64,000 bases of DNA, taken from assembly GCF_001428335.1 (NCBI RefSeq), contig NZ_LMSG01000002.1, positions 3,467-67,466 of the forward strand, written 5' to 3'. The DNA comes from Arthrobacter sp. Soil762. Lineage in GTDB: Bacteria > Actinomycetota > Actinomycetes > Actinomycetales > Micrococcaceae. The first letter of the stretch is position 1; every line of letters begins with the position of its first letter. Below the pieces are notes generated by a model. That model had not been told where the DNA came from and did no database searches. It was given only the letters and a program-made list of their open reading frames with translations. Below are positions 43,989 through 52,531 of this stretch, one piece after another. Both the position numbers and the translations under genes were made by a program.

Positions 43989-44567
43989 GTGAGCACACCC
44001 ACCAAGCTGGTTCCCACCCCCGGCCAGACCGTCGGCCCGTTCTACGGCTACGCCCTGCCGTTCGAGAAGGACAACGAACTCCTGGCACCCGGCTCGCCCG
44101 GCTCCCTCCGCCTCCAGGGCACCGTGTACGACGGCGCCGGGGAAACCATCCCGGACGCCATCCTGGAAATCTGGCAGCCCGACGCCGATGGCAAAATCGT
44201 GCAGCAGACCGGGTCCCTGGTCCGCGACGGCTACACCTTCACCGGCTGGGGCCGCGCTTCCGTGGGCCACTCCGGCGTGTACACCTTCACCACGGTTAAC
44301 CCGGGCCCCACAGGGCAGGTCCCTGGAAAACCAGCGGCCGCGCCTTTTATTTCTGTGGCCGTGTTTGCCCGCGGCCTGATGAACCGCCTGTTCACCCGCG
44401 TGTACCTGCCCGAGAACAAGGAAGCCCTCGCCACGGACCCGCTGCTCAGCTCCCTGGACCCTGAGCGCCGCAAGACGCTTATTGCCCGCCGCGATCCCGA
44501 CGGCGGACTCACGTGGGACGTCCGCCTGCAGGGCGAGGGCGAAACAGTCTTCCTGGACTTCCAGTGA
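43989..44567 (+). CDS. pcaG: Protocatechuate 3,4-dioxygenase alpha subunit
   Basis: 192 residues from GTG 43989. The family opening PTPGQTVGPFYGYALPFEKD and the IPDAILEIWQPDADGK motif mark the non-catalytic alpha subunit, which shapes the active site of PcaH. Its stop overlaps the next start (GTGA). Confidence 0.95.
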   Translation: MSTPTKLVPTPGQTVGPFYGYALPFEKDNELLAPGSPGSLRLQGTVYDGAGETIPDAILEIWQPDADGKIVQQTGSLVRDGYTFTGWGRASVGHSGVYTFTTVNPGPTGQVPGKPAAAPFISVAVFARGLMNRLFTRVYLPENKEALATDPLLSSLDPERRKTLIARRDPDGGLTWDVRLQGEGETVFLDFQ

Positions 44568-46042
44568 CGGACGCCGCCGGCATGGGAGGTACCGTCCACT
44601 TCGGAACCGCCGCGGACGGCGACGTCGGCCTGCTCAGTCCTGTCTCGGCGTCGCCCCTGGTGACGGCGCTGACCGGCGACCGCGCCGTGCTGGCGGCGAT
44701 CCTCGCCGTCGAGTCCGGCTGGGCCGCAGTGCTGGAGAAGGCAGGCCTGGCGCCTGCCGGTTCCGGCGCCGTCGTGGCCTCCGCCGCCGAGGCGGGACGC
44801 TACGACGCAGCAGACATCGCGTTCCGGGCCCAGGGCGGCGGCAACCCCGTCATCCCGCTGCTGGCAGACCTGCGTAAGCACGTCACGGCGCTGGACACCG
44901 CCGGGATCGGCGCAGGAAAAGCCGTCCACACCTCGCTGACCAGCCAGGACGTGCTGGATACGGCCCTGATGCTGCTCGCCCGCAACACCGTCGAGGCGTT
45001 GCTGGCAGACCTGAAATGCACGACGGCGGCGCTCGCCTCCTTGGCGGAGCAGAATGCGGACACGCTGGGCGTGGGCAGAAGCCTGACCCAGCACTCGCTT
45101 CCGTTCACTTTTGGGCTGCGGGCGGCGCAGTGGTTCCACGGACTCGCCGCCGCAGGCGGGCAGCTGGGCAGCGTGCAGTTCCCGGTGCAGTTCGGCGGGG
45201 CGGCGGGAACCTTGGCCGCAGGAACCGTGCTGACCGCAGGCTCGGCCACCAACCCCTTTGACCTGGCCGATTCCCTGGCAGCACAGCTGGGCCTGGCTTC
45301 AGCCCCGGCGCCCTGGCACACCAACCGGTTGGCCGTCACCGCGCTCGGCAATTCGCTGGCCTCGGTGCTGGACGCCGCCGGCAAGATCGCCACGGACGTC
45401 CTGTTCCTGAGCCGGCCCGAGGTGGCCGAACTCGCCGAACCGCGCGCCGCCGGACGCGGCGTCTCCTCGGCCATGCCCCAGAAGCAGAATCCGGTGTTGT
45501 CGGTCCTCATCCGCAGCGCTGCACTCCAGGCGCCGCAGCTGGTGGCCCAGCTGCATCTGGCCGCCGCGAACTTCAACGACGAACGCCCCGACGCCGCCTG
45601 GCACACGGAATGGCCGGCCCTGCGCCAGCTTCTCCGCCTGGCACTCGGCGCGGCCGGGCATCTCCGGGAGCTCGCCGAAGGCCTGCAGGTTTACCCCGAC
45701 GCCATGCGCCGCAACCTCGAGCTCGCCGGCCCGTTGCTGCTGGCCGAAGGCGTGGGCGCCGCAGTTGCCCCGCTGCTGGCCGAACAGGAAGGCCGCAGCG
45801 GGAAGGAGCGGCTGCAGGCCGTGGTGGACCGGGCGCTCCAGGCGCCCGCCGCCGAGCAGGGCGCCACCTACCGCCGGCTGCTCCGCGAGGCTATCCCGGC
45901 GGGCGTGCTCACCGATCTGCGGCTCGACGAACTCCTGGATCCCGCCAGCTACCTGGGCCAGGCAGCCGAAATCTCGCGCCGGATCCTGGCCGCGTACCCC
46001 GACTTTGCAACACCTACCCAGAACGGAGCCAACCGTGGCTAA
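44564..46042 (+). CDS. pcaB: 3-carboxy-cis,cis-muconate cycloisomerase
   Basis: 492 residues from GTG 44564. The fumarase/aspartase superfamily signature SSAMPQKQNPVLSVL near residue 303 and the early TSLTSQDVLDTALML motif are present. The enzyme lactonises carboxymuconate to gamma-carboxymuconolactone. Longer than many family members at the C-terminus. The pcaD gene starts inside its last eight bases. Confidence 0.92.
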   Translation: MTDAAGMGGTVHFGTAADGDVGLLSPVSASPLVTALTGDRAVLAAILAVESGWAAVLEKAGLAPAGSGAVVASAAEAGRYDAADIAFRAQGGGNPVIPLLADLRKHVTALDTAGIGAGKAVHTSLTSQDVLDTALMLLARNTVEALLADLKCTTAALASLAEQNADTLGVGRSLTQHSLPFTFGLRAAQWFHGLAAAGGQLGSVQFPVQFGGAAGTLAAGTVLTAGSATNPFDLADSLAAQLGLASAPAPWHTNRLAVTALGNSLASVLDAAGKIATDVLFLSRPEVAELAEPRAAGRGVSSAMPQKQNPVLSVLIRSAALQAPQLVAQLHLAAANFNDERPDAAWHTEWPALRQLLRLALGAAGHLRELAEGLQVYPDAMRRNLELAGPLLLAEGVGAAVAPLLAEQEGRSGKERLQAVVDRALQAPAAEQGATYRRLLREAIPAGVLTDLRLDELLDPASYLGQAAEISRRILAAYPDFATPTQNGANRG

Positions 46043-46853
46043 ACCGACCCTGAAGGCAGTTCTGCTTTCGCCCCAACGGGCCCTCGGCGAACGTCCCCTG
46101 CTGGTGGTTGGGCCCTCCCTGGGCACGTCCTCCATCCTGTGGAGCGGGACGGCCGCCCTGCTGGCCAACGACTACGATGTGGTGGCCTGGGACCTGCCCG
46201 GCCACGGCGTCTCGCCGGCCGCCACCGAGACGTTCGACGTCGCGGGCCTGGCGGATTCGGTGGTGGACCTTGTGGACTCGATCGCCCCGGGCGAAGCCTT
46301 CCACTACGCCGGGGTTTCGCTGGGCGGCGCCACCGGCCTGCAGCTGGGCATCAAGCACGGCGAACGCCTCAAGAGCCTGTCCGTCCAGTGCTCCGGTGCC
46401 AAGATCGGCACGCCCGAAGGGTGGCTGGACCGCGCTGAACTGGTGCGCACCCAGGGCACTCCCGTGATGATCCAGGGTTCCGCGGAGCGCTGGTTCGCGC
46501 CGGGCTTTATGGACCGCGAGCCGGAGCTGGGCAGCCGGCTGCTGCACTCCCTCCGCGATGCCGACCGCTTCAGCTACGCGTTCTGCTGCGAGGCGCTGGC
46601 CGGCTACGACGTCCGCGCCGAACTCGGCAGCATCACCGTCCCCACCCAGGCAGTGGCCGGTGCGGAGGATACTGTTGTGCCGCCGTCGTTCGCGGAAGAA
46701 GTCGTTGCCGGCATCACCGCCGGGGGCGGCACCGCGAACGCCGTGACGCTCGGGGGAGTGGCCCACCTGGCTCCGGCCGAGGCGCCCGCCCACGTTGCTG
46801 ACCTGCTGCGGAGCCTCATCACCTGGAGCGAATCGCGCAGGGCAGCCAAGTGA
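46035..46853 (+). CDS. pcaD: 3-oxoadipate enol-lactonase
   Basis: 272 residues from GTG 46035, overlapping pcaB by eight bases. Alpha/beta hydrolase with WDLPGHGVSP near 55, the nucleophile elbow GVSLGGATGLQLG near 95 and the catalytic His in GGVAHLAPAEAP. It hydrolyses the enol-lactone to 3-oxoadipate. PcaD and PcaC are separate genes here, unlike the fused PcaL of some actinobacteria. Confidence 0.93.
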   Translation: MAKPTLKAVLLSPQRALGERPLLVVGPSLGTSSILWSGTAALLANDYDVVAWDLPGHGVSPAATETFDVAGLADSVVDLVDSIAPGEAFHYAGVSLGGATGLQLGIKHGERLKSLSVQCSGAKIGTPEGWLDRAELVRTQGTPVMIQGSAERWFAPGFMDREPELGSRLLHSLRDADRFSYAFCCEALAGYDVRAELGSITVPTQAVAGAEDTVVPPSFAEEVVAGITAGGGTANAVTLGGVAHLAPAEAPAHVADLLRSLITWSESRRAAK

Positions 46854-47332
46854 GCGCGCCGGATATCAGCGGTGCTGAACGGAACGGCGTCGTCCAGCCG
46901 GGTGCCACCAGCAAGGAGATTTACGACGGCGGCATGGTGGTCCGCCGCGAGGTGCTGGGCGCCGCGCATGTGGACCGGGCCAACGCCAACAAGGACGCGT
47001 TCACCGAGGATTTCCAGGACATGATCACGCGGATCGCGTGGGGTGGCATCTGGACCCGGCCTGGCATCTCGCGGCAGATGCGCTCGGCCGTGACCATCAC
47101 CGCGATGGTGGCGCACGGGCACTGGGAAGAGCTGGCCATGCATATCCGCGCGGCCATCACCAACGGCCTGAGCAGGGACGAAATCAAGGAAATCCTGCTT
47201 CAGACCGCCATTTACTGCGGCGTTCCGTCCGCCAACACGGCCTTCAAGACCGCCCAGCAGGTCTTCCGCGATATGGACGCCGCAGCCATGGACGCACCCA
47301 CCCCGGACGACGCCCCCGCCCCACCCAACTAG
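46850..47332 (+). CDS. pcaC: 4-carboxymuconolactone decarboxylase
   Basis: 160 residues from GTG 46850 (GTGA overlap). The small helical AhpD-type fold is shown by VRREVLGAAHVDRANANKDA, WGGIWTRPGISRQMRSAVTI and EEIKEILLQ-like TRDEIKEILLQTAIYCGVPS. It decarboxylates carboxymuconolactone to the enol-lactone. Confidence 0.94.
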   Translation: MSAPDISGAERNGVVQPGATSKEIYDGGMVVRREVLGAAHVDRANANKDAFTEDFQDMITRIAWGGIWTRPGISRQMRSAVTITAMVAHGHWEELAMHIRAAITNGLSRDEIKEILLQTAIYCGVPSANTAFKTAQQVFRDMDAAAMDAPTPDDAPAPPN

Positions 47333-47341
47333 CCCAATCAC

Positions 47342-47404
47342 CCAACTAGGTAGCACTAACTGTCGTTATGAGCCCTCAAAACGACACTTACTGCTACCTA
47401 GTTG
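47342..47404. repeat. Dispersed palindromic repeat, copy B
   Basis: An imperfect palindrome with ends CCAACTAGGTAGC and GCTACCTAGTTGG and a central ATGAGCCCTC. It is a close copy of the reverse complement of copy A at 28425-28487. It occupies the 103-base gap between pcaC and the thiolase gene inside the operon, where it could act as an RNA stem-loop that protects or divides the transcript. Confidence 0.75.
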
Positions 47405-47435
47405 GAACCCCACGCACAGAATTTAGAGGAGCATT

Positions 47436-48650
47436 ATGAACCAGGCATTTGTGTACGACGCCGTGCGCACCCCGTTCGGCAAGTTCGGCTCCGGCCTTGC
47501 CGCCGTCCGCCCGGATGACCTGGCCGCCCATGTGATCAAGGAATCCATGAAGCGGGCCCCCGGGCTGGACCCTGAGCGGATTGATGAAGTGGTGTTCGGC
47601 AACGCCAACGGCGCCGGCGAGGAGAACCGCAACATCGCCCGGATGGGCACCCTGCTCGCGGGCCTGCCGGTTTCCATTCCCGGCACCACGGTGAATCGCC
47701 TCTGCGGCTCCTCGCTGGACGCGGCGATCATCGCCTCGCGCCAGATCAACGCCGGGGACGCCGAGCTGATGCTGGTGGGCGGCGCCGAGTCGATGTCCCG
47801 GGCCCCCTGGGTCCTGCCCAAGACGGACAAGCCCTACCCGGCCGGGGACATGACCCTCGCATCCACCACGCTGGGCTGGCGACTGGTGAACAAGGCCATG
47901 CCGACGGAGTGGACCATCTCCCTGGGGGAGGCCACCGAGCGGCTGCGCGAGAAGTACGGCGTGACCCGCAAGGCCCAGGACGAGTTCGCCGCGAACTCGC
48001 ACAACCTCTCCGCCGCGGCCTGGGACGAGGGCTTCTACGACAACCTGGTCACCCCGGTCCCGGGCACCGACCTCGTCCGGGATGAGGGGATCCGCGCCGG
48101 GTCCTCGGCGGAGAAGCTCGCGGGGCTCAAGACCGTGTTCCGGACCGAGAACGGCACCGTGACCGCCGGAAACGCGTCCCCGCTGTCCGACGGCGCCTCC
48201 GCGGCCTGGATCGGCTCCGAGGCCGCCGCCGGGCTGCTCGGGCTGGAACCGCTGGCCCGCATCGCCGGCCGCGGCGCGCACGGCAACGATCCGCAGTTCT
48301 TCGGCTACGCCCCGGTGGAGGCGGCGAACAAGGCCCTCGCGAAGGCGGGCATCGGCTGGGACCAGGTGGGCGCCGTCGAGCTTAACGAAGCGTTCGCCGC
48401 GCAGTCCCTGGCCTGCATCAACGCCTGGGGCATCGACCCGGGAATCGTGAACCGCCACGGCGGCGCGCTCGCGATGGGCCACCCACTGGGCGCGTCCGGC
48501 ACCCGGATCCTTGGCACCCTCGCCCGGTCCCTGCAGGCCTCCGGTGAACGGTGGGGTGTCGCGGCTATCTGCATCGGCGTCGGGCAGGGCCTCGCCGTCG
48601 TCCTCGAAAACGTTACGGCCGGTGCCGGCACCAGCACAGGAAAGGCATAA
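47436..48650 (+). CDS. pcaF: 3-oxoadipyl-CoA thiolase
   Basis: 404 residues. Thiolase motifs: the acyl-accepting Cys in VNRLCGSSLDA near residue 90, the GHPLGASGTR His near 348 and the second Cys in AAICIGVGQG near 378. It cleaves 3-oxoadipyl-CoA to succinyl-CoA and acetyl-CoA, the last pathway step. It is followed after two bases by the CoA transferase genes. Confidence 0.94.
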   Translation: MNQAFVYDAVRTPFGKFGSGLAAVRPDDLAAHVIKESMKRAPGLDPERIDEVVFGNANGAGEENRNIARMGTLLAGLPVSIPGTTVNRLCGSSLDAAIIASRQINAGDAELMLVGGAESMSRAPWVLPKTDKPYPAGDMTLASTTLGWRLVNKAMPTEWTISLGEATERLREKYGVTRKAQDEFAANSHNLSAAAWDEGFYDNLVTPVPGTDLVRDEGIRAGSSAEKLAGLKTVFRTENGTVTAGNASPLSDGASAAWIGSEAAAGLLGLEPLARIAGRGAHGNDPQFFGYAPVEAANKALAKAGIGWDQVGAVELNEAFAAQSLACINAWGIDPGIVNRHGGALAMGHPLGASGTRILGTLARSLQASGERWGVAAICIGVGQGLAVVLENVTAGAGTSTGKA

Positions 48651-48652
48651 CC

Positions 48653-49312
48653 ATGCTGACATTTGTTGACTCCGTGAACGAGGCCGTCTCCGGCATCAAG
48701 GACGGCTCCACCGTGATGATCGGCGGGTTCGGCAACGCCGGCCAGCCGTTCGAACTGATCGACGCGCTGATGGCCTGCGGCGCCAAGGACCTGACCGTGG
48801 TGAACAACAATGCCGGACAGGGTGACCAGGGCCTGGCGCTGCTGATCAAGGAGGGCCGGGTGAAGAAGATGATCTGCTCCTTCCCGCGGCAGTCCGATTC
48901 GTGGCACTTCGACGCCAAGTTCCACGCCGGCGAGATCGAGCTGGAGCTGGTCCCGCAGGGCAACCTGGCCGAGCGGATCCGCGCCGCCGGTGCCGGGATC
49001 GGCGGGTTTTTCACGCCCACCGGCTATGGCACCATGCTGGCCGAGGGCAAGGAAACCCGCATCATCGACGGCCGTGGCCAGGTGTTCGAGATGCCCATCC
49101 ACGCCGACGTGGCGCTGATCAAGGCGCTGAAGGCCGACGGCGTGGGGAACCTTGTGTACCGCAAGACCGCGCGGAACTTCGGCCCCATTATGGCCGCCGC
49201 CGCGAAGCATACGGTGGTCCAGGTGTCCGAGATCGTCCCCACCGGCGGGCTCGACCCCGAAAACATCGTGACCCCCGGAATCTACGTCAACAGCATCGTG
49301 AAGGTGGCCTGA
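48653..49312 (+). CDS. pcaI: 3-oxoadipate CoA-transferase subunit A
   Basis: 219 residues from ATG 48653. The family GFGNAGQPFELIDAL loop near residue 26 and VNNNAGQGDQGLALL are typical of the CoA transferase A subunit. With PcaJ it moves CoA from succinyl-CoA to 3-oxoadipate. Confidence 0.94.
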   Translation: MLTFVDSVNEAVSGIKDGSTVMIGGFGNAGQPFELIDALMACGAKDLTVVNNNAGQGDQGLALLIKEGRVKKMICSFPRQSDSWHFDAKFHAGEIELELVPQGNLAERIRAAGAGIGGFFTPTGYGTMLAEGKETRIIDGRGQVFEMPIHADVALIKALKADGVGNLVYRKTARNFGPIMAAAAKHTVVQVSEIVPTGGLDPENIVTPGIYVNSIVKVA

Positions 49313-49314
49313 CC

Positions 49315-50007
49315 ATGAGCGCACAGACCAACAGCCAGGCCAGCATCCAGACGTCCGACAAGCCCCTGGGCCGCGAGCAGCTCGCCGAACTCGTGGCCCG
49401 CGACATCGCGCCTGGCTCATTCGTGAACCTCGGCATCGGCCAGCCCACCCTCGTTTCCAACTACCTCAAGCCGGAGCAGAACATCACGCTCCACACGGAG
49501 AACGGCATGCTGGGCATGGGCCCGGAAGCCGAGGGCGACGACATCGACGGCGACCTGATCAACGCCGGCAAGATCCCGGTCACCGAGCTGCCCGGGGCCT
49601 CCTACTTCCACCACGCGGACTCGTTCGCGATCATGCGCGGCGGCCATCTGGACATCTGCGTGCTCGGCGCGTTCCAGGTCTCGGCCACCGGCGACCTCGC
49701 CAACTGGCACACCGGCGCCCCTGACGCCATCCCCGCAGTGGGCGGTGCGATGGACCTGGCTACCGGCGCCAAGGACGTGTTTGTGATGATGACGCTCCTG
49801 ACCCGCGACGGCGCCTCGAAGATCGTGGAAGCGTGCACCTACCCGCTCACCGGAGTTGGCTGCGTGACCCGCGTGTACACGGACAAGGCCGTCTTCCTGA
49901 CCGGACCCGACGGCGTCACTGTCCGTGAGACGTTCGGCTGCACCTTCGAGGAGCTCCAGGAACTGGTGCCCGTCCCGCTCAAGGCAGCCGCCGCCGTCGT
50001 TGGTTGA
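49315..50007 (+). CDS. pcaJ: 3-oxoadipate CoA-transferase subunit B
   Basis: 230 residues from ATG 49315. NLGIGQPTLVSNYL near residue 40 and the catalytic Glu in HTENGMLGMGP near 61 identify the B subunit. It lies two bases after pcaI. Confidence 0.94.
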   Translation: MSAQTNSQASIQTSDKPLGREQLAELVARDIAPGSFVNLGIGQPTLVSNYLKPEQNITLHTENGMLGMGPEAEGDDIDGDLINAGKIPVTELPGASYFHHADSFAIMRGGHLDICVLGAFQVSATGDLANWHTGAPDAIPAVGGAMDLATGAKDVFVMMTLLTRDGASKIVEACTYPLTGVGCVTRVYTDKAVFLTGPDGVTVRETFGCTFEELQELVPVPLKAAAAVVG

Positions 50008-50043
50008 GCCTGCCGAACCCACCGCCGAATAGGATTGGTAACC

Positions 50044-50856
50044 ATGACCAACGCGCCAGCAGACTCACGGACCGCCCCGCAGGCGAGCGACCAGTACGTG
50101 CAGTCGCTGGCGCGCGGGCTGGCCGTGATCCGCGCCTTTGATACCGACCACCCGGTCATGACCCTCACCGAGGTGGCGGCCCGGACCGACCTGACCAGAG
50201 CCACGGCCCGGCGTTTCCTCCACACCCTCGTTGAGCTGGACTACGTACGGACCGACGGCAAGACGTTTGCGCTCACGGCCAAGGTCCTGCAGCTCGGCTA
50301 CGCCTACCTCAGCGGGCTGTCCCTGCCGCAGCTGGCCCAGCCACATCTGGAGGAACTGTCCCTCAAGCTGGGCGAATCCACGTCCGCGGCGGTGCTGGAC
50401 GGCACGGACATCGCCTACATCGCCCGGGTGACCACCCGCCGCATCATGAACGTGGGAATCACCGTGGGCACGCGCTTCCCGGCCTACGCCACGTCCATGG
50501 GCAGGGTGCTGCTCGCGGCCCTGCCGCCCGCCGAACTTAAGGAATACCTGGCGGCGGCGGACATCAAACCCCTGACGCCGCGCGCGTTGGGCACTGTCCC
50601 CGAGCTGCTGGCGGTGTTGGACACCGTCCGCGCCCAGGGCTGGTGCCTGCTGGACCAGGAGCTTGAGATCGGGCTGATGTCCGTTGCCGCTCCCGTGTAC
50701 GACGGGCCGACCAAGGTGGTGGCCGCGGTGAACGTGTCACTTCAGGCACAGTCGGTGGCGGCCCAGCCGGACCCGGATGCGTACCTCGCCGCCGTGGCCC
50801 GCGAAATCGTGGCTACCGCGAAGCTTGTCTCGGCGGACCTGACCGCGCGGCGCTGA
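50044..50856 (+). CDS. pcaR: IclR-family regulator of the protocatechuate genes (PcaR-like)
   Basis: 270 residues from ATG 50044. The winged helix TEVAARTDLTRATARRFLHT and effector domain with RFPAYATSMGRVLLAALPPA match PcaR/PobR-type IclR proteins. It ends the operon of pathway genes. In related bacteria PcaR activates these genes with 3-oxoadipate as effector; the same is inferred here. A second IclR gene stands at the other end of the operon. Confidence 0.88.
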   Translation: MTNAPADSRTAPQASDQYVQSLARGLAVIRAFDTDHPVMTLTEVAARTDLTRATARRFLHTLVELDYVRTDGKTFALTAKVLQLGYAYLSGLSLPQLAQPHLEELSLKLGESTSAAVLDGTDIAYIARVTTRRIMNVGITVGTRFPAYATSMGRVLLAALPPAELKEYLAAADIKPLTPRALGTVPELLAVLDTVRAQGWCLLDQELEIGLMSVAAPVYDGPTKVVAAVNVSLQAQSVAAQPDPDAYLAAVAREIVATAKLVSADLTARR

Positions 50857-50996
50857 CCGCGCAGACTGACCGCCCGGCAGTGACGCCGCGCACGGGCAGC
50901 AAATGCCCCCAAAACGCGAATCTGGGGGAATTAGCTGCCAGTTCGCGCAAGGAGCCATAGACTCGAGCCAACTACGTCCGTAAGGGAGTTGGCGGT

Positions 50997-52196
50997 TTGA
51001 AACTGGGCATACCGCGGGAACGTCATGAGGGTGAGCGGCGCGTGGCTGCCACGCCGGAAACGGTCAAGCAGCTGGCGGGGCTTGGCCTGGACGTCCTGAT
51101 CGAAGCAGGAGCAGGGGCCGCCGCCGGCCACTCAGACCACGATTACGCCGACGCCGGCGCCCGCGTCGTCCAGGACCTGGATCCCGGCGAGCTGAACGTC
51201 CTGGTCCACGTCCGCCCGCTGGAACCCCCGACGGCGGCAGCCCTGAAGAGGGGCACGGTCACCGTTGGCCTTGCCTCGCCGTCGTCCGAGCTCGCCACCG
51301 TGCAGGCGCTCGTGGAGGCCGGCGTCACCGCCTTCGCCCTGGAACTGGTGCCCCGGATCTCGCGTGCCCAGTCCATGGACGCGCTCAGCTCCCAGGCCCT
51401 GGTGGCCGGCTACCGCTGCGTGCTCGAAGCCGCAATCCGGCTCCCGCGCTTTTTCCCGCTGTACATGACCGCCGCCGGCACCGTCCCGCCGGCCCGCGTG
51501 CTGGTGCTCGGCGCCGGGGTTGCGGGGCTGCAGGCCATTGGCACAGCTAAGCGGCTGGGGGCCCGGGTCTCCGCCAACGACATCCGGCCCGCCTCCGCTG
51601 ATGAGGTCGCGTCGATGGGCGGCACGTTCATCAAGCTGGATCTGGAAACGGCGGAGGCATCGGGTGGCTACGCCCGCGAACTCAGCGCCGACCGCGGCGC
51701 CCTGCAGCGTGAACTTCTCGCCCCGCACGTCGCTGTGGCGGATGTCCTGATTACGACGGCGGCCGTCCCGGGCAGGCGCGCACCGCTCCTCGTGAGCCGC
51801 CAAATGGTGCAGGGCATGCGCCCCGGTTCCGTCGTCGTCGACCTCGCTGCGGAATCCGGCGGCAACGTGGAGGGCGCCGTTCCCGGCGAGGACATCCTGG
51901 TGCCCACCGCGGACGGACAGGGCTATGTCACCTTGGTAGGGCTGAAGGACGCGCCGTCCGCGATGGCGCAGGACGCGTCCCGCCTGTATGCCAAGAACGT
52001 GGCCAACCTGCTCGCCCTGATGGTCCGGGACGGTGTTGTTGCCCCCGATTTCGACGACGACGTGATCGCGGGTGCCTGCCTCACGCACGACGGCGCGGTG
52101 CGGCACCTGCCCACGGCCGAGGCCCTAGCGGCACTTGTGCCCGCGCTGCCCGACCACGCGCCCCGGGTCCCCATCCAGAACGAGGGGGGAATCTGA
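50997..52196 (+). CDS. pntA: NAD(P) transhydrogenase alpha subunit, part 1
   Basis: 399 residues from TTG 50997, with GGGAG upstream. The alanine dehydrogenase/PNT N-terminal domain (LGIPRERHEGERRVAATPET) and the NAD-binding Rossmann motif VLVLGAGVAGLQAIGTAKRL near residue 170 are clear. It hands hydride from NADH to the beta subunit. The membrane part of the alpha subunit is encoded separately just after it. Confidence 0.93.
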   Translation: MKLGIPRERHEGERRVAATPETVKQLAGLGLDVLIEAGAGAAAGHSDHDYADAGARVVQDLDPGELNVLVHVRPLEPPTAAALKRGTVTVGLASPSSELATVQALVEAGVTAFALELVPRISRAQSMDALSSQALVAGYRCVLEAAIRLPRFFPLYMTAAGTVPPARVLVLGAGVAGLQAIGTAKRLGARVSANDIRPASADEVASMGGTFIKLDLETAEASGGYARELSADRGALQRELLAPHVAVADVLITTAAVPGRRAPLLVSRQMVQGMRPGSVVVDLAAESGGNVEGAVPGEDILVPTADGQGYVTLVGLKDAPSAMAQDASRLYAKNVANLLALMVRDGVVAPDFDDDVIAGACLTHDGAVRHLPTAEALAALVPALPDHAPRVPIQNEGGI

Positions 52197-52531
52197 TGGA
52201 CGGCATGAGTCTGCTGACGGTCACCGTGCTGGCGGTGTTTGTGGGCTTCGAGGTGGTTTCCAAGGTCTCCAGTACGCTGCACACTCCGCTGATGTCCGGC
52301 GCCAACGCCATCCACGGCATCATCCTGGTAGGCGCCATCATCGTGGCCGGCCAGGCCGCGGACCCGGGGATCCTGGCCGTGGCGCTGCTGGCCGTGGTGC
52401 TGGCCACCGCCAACCTGGTGGGCGGCTTTGTGGTGACGGACCGGATGCTGCACATGTTCCGTGCCCGCAAGGACGTCGCCCGCCAGGAAGCCCCGGCTAA
52501 GGAAGCCACCGGCAGGGGGGACGCAAAGTGA
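52196..52531 (+). CDS. pntA2: NAD(P) transhydrogenase alpha subunit, membrane part
   Basis: 111 residues, with the ATG overlapping the previous stop by one base (TGATG). Three hydrophobic helices include FEVVSKVSSTLHTPLMSGAN, the conserved PntA2 loop. It forms part of the proton channel. Confidence 0.92.
   Translation: MDGMSLLTVTVLAVFVGFEVVSKVSSTLHTPLMSGANAIHGIILVGAIIVAGQAADPGILAVALLAVVLATANLVGGFVVTDRMLHMFRARKDVARQEAPAKEATGRGDAK

Noticed and set aside
42338..44017. Minus-strand open frame of about 559 codons across qsuB, pcaH and pcaG
   Set aside because: It crosses three clear genes on the other strand and has no start context or motifs.
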